Positions 22,440 through 33,973 of a stretch of DNA of 64,000 nucleotides are shown here, in pieces. This stretch comes from Tricholomella constricta (lineage: Eukaryota > Basidiomycota > Agaricomycetes > Agaricales > Lyophyllaceae). Below the pieces are notes generated by a model. The model ran no database searches. It saw only the letters and a program-made list of their open reading frames with translations, and had not been told where the DNA came from. Each line of letters opens with the position of its first letter. Position 1 is the stretch's first letter. Position numbers and translations under genes: made by a program. The stretch is taken from contig JAACJP010000050.1 of assembly GCA_013368375.1 (NCBI GenBank), positions 1 through 64,000 of the forward strand, written 5' to 3'.

Positions 22440-22800
22440 GCATATCTGTACACAGCAAAATCCGCATATCCGGGTGGGCAGTAATCCGTAAATCCGGGCC
22501 ACCCGGGTGGGCAGTTATATAGCAAAATCTGCATTTCTGGGTGGGCAGTAATTTGTAAATCCAGGTGGGCATTTATATAGCAAAATCCGCATATCCTGCA
22601 AACCCGGGCAGTTATATAGCAAAATCTGCATATCCTGCAAACCCGGGCAGTTATATAGCAAAATCCGCATATCCGGGTGGCGGTAATGTGCAAACCCGGG
22701 TGGGCAGTTATATAGCAAAATCCGCATATCTGGGTGGCGGTAATGTGCAAACCCGGGTGGGCAGTTATATAGCCAAATCCGCATATCCGGGTGTGCAGTC
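22440..22800 (+). repeat. Subterminal minisatellite in the KDZ-1 left repeat
   Basis: About seven variable copies of a unit built from GTGGGCAGTTATATAGCAAAA and TCCGCATATCC, 35-60 bp apart. Mirrored at 35150-35460. Probably transposase-binding subterminal repeats. The open frame with repeated YIAKSAYP is just its translation. Confidence 0.75.
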
Positions 22801-23200
22801 ATCCCCGGTGGGCAGTGCATATCTGTTCGGAAGGGTCCACATTCGGTCCGGGGGCGGTCCTTGCACCTTGGGATAGCAACCTTGACTGCCCCCTGCGGAT
22901 CCGGGCATACCATATAATAATCCAGAATGGTGACACGGATCTGCCCGCTCACGGGAACGGTGCACCGAAGTCTGTGGTGCGGGTCCGGGCATCCCGGGTG
23001 GCCAGCAGGCCTATTCTGATGAGTGTTGTTTCCCGCGGGTCCAGTAAATGCAATCCGGGTCAGGTTGTTTGAAAAGTTGATGGTTCCGGCACAAATTCAC
23101 CGGCCGGTGCATACTTAATCCGGACACTGCGCCTGCATCTCAGTACATTTTCCGGGGAGGGAAGATATCATTGGATTTCAAGTATGTAGCAAATGTCAAA

Positions 23201-23850
23201 CTACTTCTGGGTAGCAGGATTCAATTGGCCAAGCATTCGGTTAAGCATATTGCTGAATGCTGTCTCTGCGGCACTGTTGCTCTCCAACCTTGCAACTGTA
23301 GTATAATAAAGTTGAAGTGCAGCAGCAGAGTAAGAGATCTCCTGCTGGTCCATCATCGCGAGAATCTCTGCATGCATGTCCAGGATCTCCTGTTCTGTGA
23401 GCGGCTGGGTGTGTTGTTTAGCACATAAAAGACCGGAACCGAAAGTGGCTCACGGGATCGGGTTCGGATCCGACATTTGCGCGGCCGAGCTGAAACGCTT
23501 CCGATCCGCTATATTGAACAGGCTGGAGACACCGATGAGGTGATTAAAGGAGACAACCGGAGCAAGTTACTCACTTCTGTGCTTTCATCGTGTGGGGGAT
23601 TTTCCCTGAAGAAGTCCACCAATAATTGCAGCCTTGTTGCTGGAACAAGGTGATTCGGGATGATGAATGTCCCTTCGGGAGTCTGCAACGGGGTGAACCC
23701 GTTAGGCACAGCCCGGGAAGGCAGCTGGGTAGCCTCGGGTCCCCTGGACGTTGCTGGCAACACAGCAGGCATATTGGAGCTGGATGGCCCAGAGGTTGGC
23801 ATTGGTTGAGCTTCTCCTTGTTTCCCGTATTGCTTTCTTGGAGGAGCCAT
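23201..23850 (-). CDS. Gene carried inside the KDZ-1 left inverted repeat
   Basis: Mirror copy of the gene at 34095-34744, with the same three-exon structure. ATG at 23850 (MAPPRKQYGKQGEAQ), TAG at 23203-23201. Predicted 171 residues: a Pro/Ser-rich N-terminus, a middle with TFIIPNHLVPATRLQLLVDFF, and a C-terminal helical part (ALQLYYTTVARLES). Function unknown; no known domain recognised. It differs from the right copy at a few codons (Met/Thr, Ala/Val, Ala/Thr near residues 27-40). Being inside the repeat, both copies are part of the terminal structure. A role in recognising the ends or in packaging cargo is only a guess. Confidence 0.65.
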
Positions 23851-24061
23851 GATGAAAGCTCGATAATCGATCGGCTTCCGTCGGCTTCGGGTTGAGAAAT
23901 CGCGGACATGTGATGTGAATAAGAAGCGCGCCCAAAGATCACGTGACGCATGTTGATGAAAATTTTCACTGCTCCTGCCACCTACCACTGATCCGTTCGC
24001 GCCTGAAACCTTACTGCACGCCTTAAGCCGCCCTCAATCCGAAGCATTACTCCGTAAAGAA

Positions 24062-26292
24062 ATGGACGCCATCGCACACGTCACCCGAACACTGCACAAC
24101 TACGATGCGGAATTACGGGCATGCATTTGGTACAGGAATGCAGCTGGCCTCATCAGGCTATATGCTTCAGCGGTAAGTATTTAATCTATTTGGCTCTTGC
24201 ATAGCTTACTTTCGAATTTCAGAGAAACTTTTGGCCCCGGTTCCAGAATGCTCCGGAGGACTTGGTCCAGCTCCGGAGGGCGTCGGATATCTCTCGGGCC
24301 CTCCCAATCTTGAAGATGCTCGCTCAAGGCAGATTGATCTCAATGCCACGATCGCTGAGATCACGATACGGATTGAGGAGGAACTCCAAGGGCCAGCACT
24401 CGCACCCACACCCACACCGGCACCCGCACCGGCACCCGCACCCGCACGCGCTCCCACACCGGGTCCATCCGCTCATCCCCTCCGCAAACCGCGCCCGGAG
24501 CCCCGCCAATGCAAAAAGGGCTCCCGTGTCGAGGTCCCGGAGCACCCTCGCAAAGGGCGGAGAATCCGTCCCAGCACACCGCTTCCATCCAATCGTGAGC
24601 GCAGCCCCACCTTCAGCCCTGGGTTTCGGGGAGCCTTCCCGAATCCGGACCCGTCGCCCGAACCCGATACTGGACGGAAACGGAAGGCTCCCGGGCCCGA
24701 TACGCGTGCCAGCAAGAAGGCAAAGACCTTCGCCCAGCTGACAGAGGAGGAGAAAGATGTAGTGGAGGGAACAAACCCGTTCCCAGATGATTTGGAGTTG
24801 CAGGTGCAGGAGACATGTCCGGGTGAGGAGTACCCAACAGCGTGTCAACGCTGTAGGGTGAAGGGAAACCGGTGCATCCGGCCAATGACCGGGTTGGTAT
24901 GCACCAGTTGCCAAGTAGGGAAGGTGCGCTGCGAGTACTCATTCCGCAAGCCAAGTGAGGGGAGGAAGCCGACGAAGGACAAGGGGAAGGGAAAGGCAAA
25001 GGCGATCGCTCCACGATCAGCCGGTGGGTTTCAATTTTTCTTTTTTCTTTTCCGTGCCCGAACTGAATATTGGACTAGTTGCCGGGCCAGCGCGGGTCAT
25101 CCGCCAACCTGAATTCCTACCGCGGCTTGGGGTTCCCGAGCCCTCGTCATCCCGGCTTGGGGTTCCCGGGCCCTCATCATCCCGGCTTGCGGTTCCCGGG
25201 CCCTCTGCCCCGCTCCCGTCCGGTGTTTCGCTGGGGGAGTTAGAGCGTCGGGTTGACGCCTTGACGAGGCCAGAGAATCCCCTGGAGGACCTCACGCGAC
25301 GGGTAGAGGCGCTGGAACTCCAGCAGGGACGACAAGCGCGGGATCTTCGGGCCCTTCTGGAGAACCAGAAGGCGTTCCGGACCGGATTGGAGTTGTGCCG
25401 GGAGATGGTCCTGGAGAACAAGGTCAGCCACAATGACCTTTACTGGACATTCCTCCGGCACACCGGGCATCAAACCCTGGCGGAAGTGGAGGAGGCAATC
25501 GTTCGGCGGGAACAGGAGTATCTGGCACTGTGGGAGTCCCTTCCAGAGCATGAGTGGGAGCCCGAATCCGCGGCAACTACAGCCATCGACTGGGAGAACT
25601 CAGAGTTCTTCCTCGACTGGAACATGGCAGTGGACCCGGAGTACAACACTGGCCCTCCTATTCGATGGGAGGGCCTTTCACCATTAAGCTCGAGGGAGGA
25701 AACTCCACGGGCATTGGATTACGGTCTCCCGTCCCCATCTCCCGGCCCCCAAAGCGCCGCACCCACACCCACACCGGCGCCCGCACCCACTCCCACAACC
25801 GCACCCGCACCCGGACCCAGACCCGAACCCGCCCCCGAGCCCGAACCCGCCCCTGAGCCCGCTTCCGAGCCCGGACCCGCGTCCCCTCCCAGACCCGCAA
25901 GCCCCCCTCCTGCACCTGGACCGCTTGAGGAAGCATCTGCGATGGCAGAAGACCCCCCGGCGGCATCATCCATCACCGAGGAGTCAATGGATGTCGACCC
26001 AGCGGCTTCGTCTCCCGCCGTCCCACCCATTGCGGCCATCCTGACGTATGGCTCTCCTTCCCCGTCGCCCCCAGGGTCACCAGCCACGGCACCCGCGCTC
26101 CAGGTGATCCCCCCCACACCCGAGCCCTTGCAAGGGGCTCCTTTGCAATTGCTTGCACCACCGCCCCCATCCCGGAGCCGAAGCCGAAGCCGCAGCCGAA
26201 GCCCCGCTCCACCCGTTCTCAGCAGTGATGGACAGCCGCTGCATCGTACACGGAGCACGACACCCAAGCCGGTGGAAAAGCCAAAGGCATGA
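24062..26292 (+). CDS. Zn2Cys6 zinc-cluster protein with coiled coil and low-complexity tails (KDZ-1 cargo)
   Basis: ATG at 24062 (MDAIAHVTRTLHNYDAEL), though the frame is open a little further upstream. Intron at about 24174-24222, a second at about 25024-25079 (GTGGGT...CTAG). A fungal zinc cluster with C-x2-C-x6-C-x8-C-x2-C-x6-C spacing lies at ~24844-24936 (CQRCRVKGNRC, CTSCQVGKVRC), a DNA-binding module of transcription factors. After the second intron come a Leu/Arg-rich coiled coil (ELERRVDALTRP...LTRRVEALELQ), Pro/Ala/Glu repeats and an SRSRSR tract. The frame used between 24223 and 24262 differs from that of the zinc cluster, so one exon limit is unresolved. Likely nuclear; possibly a regulator of the element. 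Confidence 0.6.
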
Positions 26293-26514
26293 GGGGTTTC
26301 CTTTTTTTGAACACCTTGGGTATGTATTGCGGACTCTGATATTGCGGACATTTTGTACTGTTGCATTCCGGCCTTCCGGGTATTAATATTTTGCGGACTG
26401 ATATTTTGCGGACTCATTTTGTACATTCCGAGTAGTAAAATTTTTGCATTGTTGTAAAGCGTAGATACTATCAATCACACTTTGTACATCGTAATTGTGA
26501 AAAAAGTAAGAAAA

Positions 26515-28694
26515 TTATCCCCGACACGGCTTTGTAGTGGGTTTTCGCTCCTTCACCGTCGCTGAGCGTGTGCGTGGTGTAACATCCTTAATGCTGCTTC
26601 GGGTTGTTCTACGTTCAGGTGCATCGGGTTGGCCAATGGTCGGACGATGCTTCTTCACTGCTCGGGACACTGGTAAAGTATCCCCTTGCCGTTTACGGGT
26701 GATACGGGTGGATTTAGGAGCCACGGGTTCGGGTTCGGATTCAGACCCGGACTCGGGCTCCGGTTGGGTATTCCTTTGCTGTTTGCGGCTGACACGGGTT
26801 GGTTTGGGGGGCGTGGGTTCGGATTCGGACCCGGACTCGGGCTCCGGTTGGGTATTCCTCTGCTGTTTGCGGCTGACACGGGTTGGTATGGGGGGCGTGG
26901 GTTCGGATTCGGACCCGGACTCGGGCTCCGGTTGGGTATTCCTCTCGGGCTCAGCCTCGGGTCCGGGTTGGATTTGTTGAGTGGATGGCCGCTGCTCCGG
27001 TTCAATCTGTTCAATGGATGGCTGCTGCTCTGGTAATTCTCCCATCACAAGACAGCCTGCTAATGGATCTACTGGTTTCGGCCTGGGCACCTTCTTGGTA
27101 TGCTTCCGTCGGGACTTCTTCTTTGCTGCATACTCGGCTTGCCGTTTCTCATCAATCCGTCGGCCGTAGTCAGCCGGAATTCGATTGCGATTCTTATCCT
27201 CAACATGAGACCATCGGAAGGTTTCCTCATGGCCGTATTCGCCTGCTCGTTCGCGCCAGAATGCGAGCATGTCACGCAGGGTATCAAGCCGCATGTTATG
27301 TGGATCCTTAAATTCAATCCCGGCTGGAAGGTACTTGGCCGGGATGAAGGACCGGGTGTGATCCGTGACTGCACCGAATGGGGTGTGAGTCCGTAAATAT
27401 CCCGAGGCTAACTCTGGGAGTGGTATGTTAGAACCTTGTTTCCCATATAATTATACAAAACATACTGTAGTGTTGATTCAAAAAATTCCTTACTACGGCC
27501 TCCAACTGTTTCTTGTTTTGCTCCACGCCTTCCCCGGGAAGCTCGGGTAGGATCGGGAACCCGGAATCCGTGAGTCGGATTTGTAAATCCGGTCGTTGCT
27601 GTGTTGCCGTTGGCAGTGTCTTGAGGGAGTGTGTGGCCATGGACTCCTTCAGTGACACTACGTAGTCCATGAGCTTTCTCTTGATGTCGTGAACCTGGGC
27701 TTTGTATATGTCGCCAAATCGTGGACTGACTGCGCCCATATGTTCCGCAATTTGGTCGTGGCTGTCAATATAATTCACGGCCCGGCTTGTGCATCAAGAA
27801 CAAACACTTACCACTGCAGAATAAACTTTCCGTCATCCCCAGTAAATACAACAAATGTCAGGGACAGCATTCCCATCTCCCGCCAACGTTGTAAGTCCAC
27901 ATCCCGAACCTTTTGAATACCACGTTTGGCTGCAATCCTAAGGAATGTATGAGTGAGTGGAATCGTGGACCGGATCTGCAACCGGGTCCATACCCGCCCC
28001 TGGAACGGGTCCGGGCTCGGGTTCAGGCTCGGGTTGTAAGGGAAGTGGACTCGACGTACCGACGTTGCTCCTCAGATGGAAGGCCTTCCATACTCCACTC
28101 CCTTGCTTGAGCCTCAAGGCGGGCACGCTGGTCAGCAGTCAATGCCTTCATAACTTGAGCAACTGCTTTGTTGTACTGCTGGAAGGGTTGGCCATTCTCC
28201 ATGTCAAGGAGTATGTTTTCCAACTCCTGATCGATCTCATTGCTCATTGTTCGTTGTACAACATCCCGCAATGTTACCCGGATGGTTCTGCCACATTTGT
28301 TGCCCTTCACGTAGGGACGCCAACAGTTTGTAACATATTGACCCAACTTCTATTGCTCATGTGAGGGGATCTTCTTCTGGTGTATATGTTCATCGGGACT
28401 CACCCGAACCTCTTGTTTGGATTGAGCAGCATTATGTGTTATACCCTTGCTCTCCCTGTACTTGAACAAGGCAGGAAGTATTTTGTTCCTCATAACTGAT
28501 GCCCTTCCTTCACGGGTTGTTTGCTGGCGGTATTCATGACGATATCTGTTCAAAACTTTCCGCTCATGATCCGGGTAAACTGGCCGGTTCTTGGTTTTTT
28601 CGGTTGCGAGAAGAAAACCCGTTGCATCCGGTGACACGGTTTCCGGCCCAGTCTGTTGTACCTGCGGGTGGCCGGTCCCTCCTTCATCAGACAT
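26515..28694 (-). CDS. Gene B: multi-exon protein with tandem 28-residue repeats (KDZ-1 cargo)
   Basis: ATG at 28694 (MSDEGGTGHPQVQQ); stop near 26515. Likely exons: 28694 to ~28355, ~28355 to 28040, ~27945 to 27812, ~27780 to 27480, and 27390 to 26515, with ~50-nt introns. The middle is helical and charged (DQELENILLDMENG, RWREMGMLSLTFVVF). The last exon has a conserved-looking block (DMLAFWRERAGEYGHEETFRW), then three 84-bp tandem repeats (28 residues each, with QPEPESGSESEP, at ~26680-26945) and a basic tail. I do not recognise the family. It is divergent from the KDZ transposase, with 278 bp between the starts. Confidence 0.6.
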
Positions 28695-28972
28695 GAGAGG
28701 ACTGTGCAAGATGGGCTGTCATCAAAAAAAAAAAAAATCCCCTCGGTCCCGGATCATTCCGTCCGTTGAGGACTCATTGCGTGAACCCGTGATCCGGAAT
28801 TTTGCCGGATCGACCTCTAATACCGCATTTGGCACTTAAGTTTCTAAATGAGGCAATACATGCATTAGAAGAACAACCCGCCGCATGCCTCCACGCAGTA
28901 TACCATGCGGTGAATGTCAATGATAAGAGTCACCAGGGCTGCCCCCCATTTTGTTTACTTCTCGCCACTACA
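28695..28972. promoter_or_regulatory. Divergent intergenic region, gene B / KDZ-1 transposase
   Basis: 278 bp between divergent starts, with a run of 13 A at about 28726-28738, a typical nucleosome-poor fungal promoter feature. No other motif recognised. Confidence 0.35.
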
Positions 28973-31900
28973 ATGCACAGAAGTAAGAAAAGAAGACTCG
29001 ACGTCGATGAATTCCATGAGGATGACAACTTTGATGTTGTCAAGGAGGTCATGGAAGACCGAACCACCCGAACAGGCCACCACATCCAGACAACTCAGGT
29101 TCCTTTCCGTTGGATGACACCTGAGCCTGTGCCAGACACGTTCCCAGTCAGTGATGCTGTAGAGGTCACTGACCTCCTCAATAACAACACTGCACCTGGC
29201 ATGCCTCCATACATTGATGGTCAAGACTATCCAGATGATTCTGTTGATCAAGTCAATGCTACCAGGCAACGTAAAGTATGTGACAAGTATAAGTCCCTTT
29301 TCCTGAACTTATATTATTGTCAGAGGCAGCATGACTACATCATGGAATTTGTCAACCATGCACCACAACTATTGCAAGGACTGCTAGCCCGGGAAGCTAA
29401 AAGTCCAGTAACGCCCTGTCCGTCATGCCCCAACACCTTCAACGGTGAATGGCGCTGCCTTCATTGCATTGCGCCGAGGTTGCTATGCCGTGGCTGTATG
29501 CGTCGGAGCCATTCCGATAATCCATTGCACCGGATCGAGCATTGGACAGGTACTTTCTTCCGTCGGGCCAGTCTCTGGGAAGTTGGTGCATACATTCTTG
29601 TCCCACATTGTTCCAGTGAGCCATTGTGTACAAGCCTCTTGTTCCAACGGCAGCAATTAGATCGGCCTGAGGAAGAAAAAGATAAGGATCATGGCAAACC
29701 AGTAGCAGTAGAGGAATCTGATGCTGACGACCAAAGTGCATTCCGATCTGACGGCCTCTCCGCACCCGGTTCCGTTCTGGAACCCCTGCACTCGACCGGA
29801 CTCTCCTTCCGGGTCACCGACATTCTTGACGAGGACGATGGTGACACGGGAAACTTCTATGGCCCAGAACCCGATGACGACGGTCGTGCAAATGAAGCCG
29901 CAGAAGAAGCCGTCCTAGAACCCGTAGATCTTGCATTACCGCGGCATGACGGGATGAACAATAGTTATGTCCGTGTGGTACACATTAATGGTGTTCACTA
30001 CATCGCTTGGTCTATTGTAAATGTACGCCGGGTTCTACTCCTATGGATTTAATCCATTCCCGGCTCGTGCCAACGAGCTTTGACCGGTATCGGACTCTCT
30101 TTACGACGGCCGTACTGGATGACTATCGGCTCGCCAACCTGGAATGCAAAGCATCGGCCTTTCAGTACTGGCAGAAGCTGGGTCGCCTAACTTCCCTCAC
30201 TGGCAACTCGGCGGATGTCGATAACTTCTATCGGGAATTGCGACGGCTTTCCCGATGCTGGCGATGGTTGAAAAAAATCAAATGGGCCGGATACGGGCAC
30301 GGGAAAACGGACCCAATGAATCCGGCCCCGGGAGAGCTTGCTATTTTCTGTCCTACCTGTCTACAACCCGGTGTGAATCTCCCTATGGACTGGGAAATGG
30401 ATCCAAACAAGTAAGCTTCCCACTGCTTCCAAGACCGTTTGTTTGACATCACTACACAGGAAAGTGTATATGCGCAACTTTGTGGCCGACGGGAATTTCA
30501 AGGCCGACCATGTGCGCCACAAGAATCCGGCGCCAGACGTCTGGTTGTCAGAGGGTGGTGGCATGATGGCAAAGGATGCAGATTATAAGGAGTTTTTGGC
30601 AAATGCGGTGGAAAAGCCGACTGTGAGTTCATCTGTCTGCTATTCCCGAAGTGTCGATGCCGGAATCCATGCCGGAATTCATTCCGGAGCCCGGGTTCGA
30701 ATCCGGAACCCCGAATCTGGAACCCGGATTGCACGGGCGGGCTTTGCGCATCATCGTTTGTTCCTGCTACTCATTCACGGAAATAGAAGGCGCCCTGCGA
30801 GAACCAATTTCGGGCCGTAGAACAAGTGTTGCTCACCTCAAAGGCATGCGACGTCACCGGAATTGTTGCAATTGCCTGTGCCCGCCACGGGTGCTTTGCC
30901 CCGAACAGTCTGACCAACATGGATGCCGGTGAAAAGCAAGCCGTGACCGACTGGGCGTTCCTTCAGGCATTGAAAACCACCAATATGGGGCCCATTCTGC
31001 TTGTCCTCTTCATTTACGATATTGTCTGCCAGTACATCATTCACCTTATGGCCCGGATTGGAAACAAGCTACCACCCGGGTTGCTAATTGAACGTGCTAT
31101 AGGTCTCATGCACGTCCACGGACACAAGGATGCATGTTTTTTCCGCTATGCTTCGTCCTTCATTCCTGGGGCCGCAATTGTGGCCGGGGAGATACTGGAA
31201 AGCTTATGGTCGGTTTTAAACACGGTATCCCCAATGACCCGGACAGCAACGTTAGCACACCGGGCGGAAATATTGGACGACCACATGAATGATTCTGACT
31301 GGAAGAAGCTCCTGGACATGCGTGAGTGGCCTTTCCTGATTCCGCACAACCCGAATCCATTTAACCCAGTTGAATCTGGATTGCCCTAGCGGCCGCCCTG
31401 TGCAAACGCTTCACCTGGGCCACTGAAATGCGGGATGCGACCGAAACATATTATGATGAATTGGTCGGCACCATGGATCCAGCTGCCATAGCAGTGTGGG
31501 AGGCTGAAATCAAGGCTGCAGAGGATTGCCGGCTCGACGACATCACAGCAATGGACATCCTCCGGGCCCGTACCACGGAAGTGACTGTCGGGCAGCGATC
31601 TACCCGTTCACACAACATCTCAACAGTGGATGAGGAATGGATTCAGCTCGCTTTGGATTTGGAAATCTCCCAGTAAGTTCATAAGATACCCGGTACTAAG
31701 AGCACTGAATTTATTGTGTTGAAGGATTGACATCCAGGACCGGGTCAAGCGGCTTTCCATGGATCCTCGGCCGGAGGACCGGAAATCCATCGAGGTTGAC
31801 AGAGGCACCCTGAATGGGCAGTTATGTGTGCTGACCACTCTGCAATCGCGTGTCAGCTACACTGGGCAACCCGCGGTAGACACTCTCGAGTCATTAGACA

Positions 31901-32750
31901 TGGGAGCCTTTGACAACCTTGACAATCCGGACGAGGCCCCGAACCCGGTGACAGGGAATGACGTCCCGGAAACACCGGCTTATCCCAATGTTCTGCCCGA
32001 ATGGATTACCATCCCATTGCCGTCCTCTACCCGGGACACAGAATCACCCGCAGCCAAATTTGAGCTTGTACTCCGCATATCGCAGGCTGAGGAACTTCTC
32101 AATACCCTTAGGGAGCTTATCGCTGAGAAGTCATTCTTGTATTCGCAAGTGCTCCGGGTTGCGCCACGGAAAGTGGTCCGGACTCGGGTTCGTGGGACTT
32201 TGTCGATCACAAATAACAAAATTGCTGCACTCGGCCGCTCATACCGCAGGTGCCGGGCTGCCTTAGTGTCCCTCGGTGCTGACCGGGAAGTTCTGCAAAC
32301 ATACAAGGTCATGGAGCCGCAGGATCTGCACAGCAGTACAGCAATCCGGGATCCAAATCTTGCTGGTGCATCGACCCAACGTCTCTCATGGATCTGGCGG
32401 GTCAATGACCTTCCCGCAGATAACCCACGGGCAGTTGTCGAGTGTACGTATTTTGTCAACCCCACTACATGTTTCTGAAATTCTACTCAGTCAACCGGGT
32501 TCACTTTTTGCGAGTGCGTGCACAATGGCAGCGTTGGCGGGAAGAGTTCCAACTGTTGGGATATGAGATGGATTGGACCGTCAGATACCTCTGTCATCAA
32601 TCCGAAATCTGGATGGAGCGCGGAATGACTACGGAAACCGGGCCAGCGGCTTACGCAGCACGGAAAGTTGCTGTCTATGAGTTCCTCGCTGTGAGGGCCG
32701 AGCAAGCCTTCCAGAAAATCAATCCAACATACGTATCTATTAAATCATAG
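28973..32750 (+). pseudogene. KDZ-1 transposase with CxC zinc module (frameshifted)
   Basis: ATG at 28973 (MHRSKKRRLDVDEF). Acidic N-terminus, then the CxC zinc module (CPSCPNTF, WRCLHCIAPRLLCRGCMRRSH, ~29418-29515), which precedes the catalytic part in KDZ proteins. Next VVHINGVHY (~29978), where one base is missing near 30003 and the frame shifts. Further exons carry CPTCLQPGVNLP, then the RNase-H-like core: CARHGCFAPNSL, YDIVCQY (Asp, ~31018), HVHGHKDACF, GEILESLW (Glu, ~31187), LDDHMNDSDWKK. A C-terminal helical region ends at TAG 32750. Introns include 30411-30459 and ~30623-30790. It would catalyse DDE-type transposition; this copy looks inactive only through the frameshift. Confidence 0.85.
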
Positions 32751-32954
32751 GCATGTATAAAACACTGATGCCCACTATAATAATGTGCACACCATACATT
32801 GTGGCGCGTCAAAGCCGGATTAGTGTCAACCATGATTCCGGTTTCCTTTGAACCCGCAGCCGGGTTTGGCCATACAAATTTGCCACGTGACCTGGTCACA
32901 AAAGCTGTTACTTTCACTATCTGATCTTGCACTGATCCTTTCAAAATAGCGCTC

Positions 32955-33960
32955 ATGGCCGGACTGTACCCGACAACACCTTTTGACTTGCAGCTGGGTG
33001 ACCACTCTGAGGATGCCAGGTTTGCACAGGAGACCATCTACTATATGGAATCCCACCTCCGTTGTGCATTTGCAAGTCTAATCAGTAACCCTGATCTGAC
33101 TGCAGAGCAAAAAACACTTGCCGTGGAAAATATCTCGGCCGAATTGGTAAGTTTTGCCATGATCCGAGACTGCAACCGCTCATTTGACACCCTAGGACCT
33201 TGCGCTGTCGCACATTGGTGCCGCTGCGGTATTCACGCATGCCTGCGATATTCCCCCCCTCATCCAGATCCTCACGAAGAACCTTTTTTACCGTCCGCGA
33301 TGGACAGAAAAGCGGCTCTTGTCCCCCGAAATTCGTAATATCCTGGACATCGGATTGCCTCCCGGTCATCCGTCTGGCCGGGTTGACCGTTACCTCTGTG
33401 ATTGGTGGACGACCTTTTCCGACAGTCCGCTGCTAGACAGCGAGACCATCTCAAGGGCATTACTCTTGCATCGAACTCAGGCTCCGCTTGCTGGCAGGTT
33501 GTCTGTCCCGGCTGCCCCACCTCCGACAACAAATATGTCCCTTGACATGCGCCTTCAAGTCTTGGGTGGTCAATCAACCTTCTGAACCCGGCGCTTGCAA
33601 GATCTTCGGCTCGCTGCCGGGTTCCACCGGCTTCATTTCATCGGTGCGCTGAAGGAGAAACATGTTGCAGAGGCAACGAGTGGAGGACCGGAAATGGCGC
33701 AAGACAGCCGTCCCACTTCTATTCGCTTGACCCGGGCAGAAGCAATTGCAGCCTTCCGGCCCGCGACGGATGGGGGAGTCTTCTCGGATTATGAGCAGAA
33801 TTTGTCGGTGGGAACTCTAACGGGTGAGTGGTCAGAAGAAGACTCATTGCAAAGCACCAGGCGGCCACGGTTTGACGATCTGGCCGATGACAATGAAGCT
33901 CCTCCGGTGCTCAATCCGAAGAGCTTCCCGGATTGGCATGGCGTGCCTTCCTACCGGCCA
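32955..33960 (+). pseudogene. Gene E: unknown protein, premature stop (KDZ-1 cargo)
   Basis: ATG at 32955 (MAGLYPTTPFDLQLGDHSED). Intron ~33148-33196 (GTAAGT...CTAG), then DLALSHIGAAAVFTHACDIPP and IRNILDIGLPPGHPSG. A TGA at 33583-33585 interrupts a frame that continues open in the same phase to about 33960 (RLQDLRLAAGFHRLHF...), where the inverted repeat starts. The stop fits a CGA-to-TGA change. No domain recognised. It is co-directional with the transposase, 204 bp downstream of it. Confidence 0.5.
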
Positions 33961-33973
33961 GCCACTCCAGGGC

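Larger units (their letters stand above)
22231..23971 (+). repeat. KDZ-1 left terminal inverted repeat
   Basis: Position p in the right arm (33974-35471) pairs with 57945-p here; the outer 243 bp pair with 42723-42965. Near-identical arms indicate recent transposition or gene conversion. Confidence 0.88.

Noticed and set aside
22440..22800. CRISPR-like array
   Set aside because: Repeat units are irregular in length, with no unique spacers; the context is a eukaryotic transposon end.
22565..22876. Repetitive protein with repeated YIAKSAYP, and its mirror at 35069-35380
   Set aside because: The peptide is the translation of the subterminal minisatellite in the KDZ-1 repeats. Unit lengths vary and no start or splice context supports a gene.
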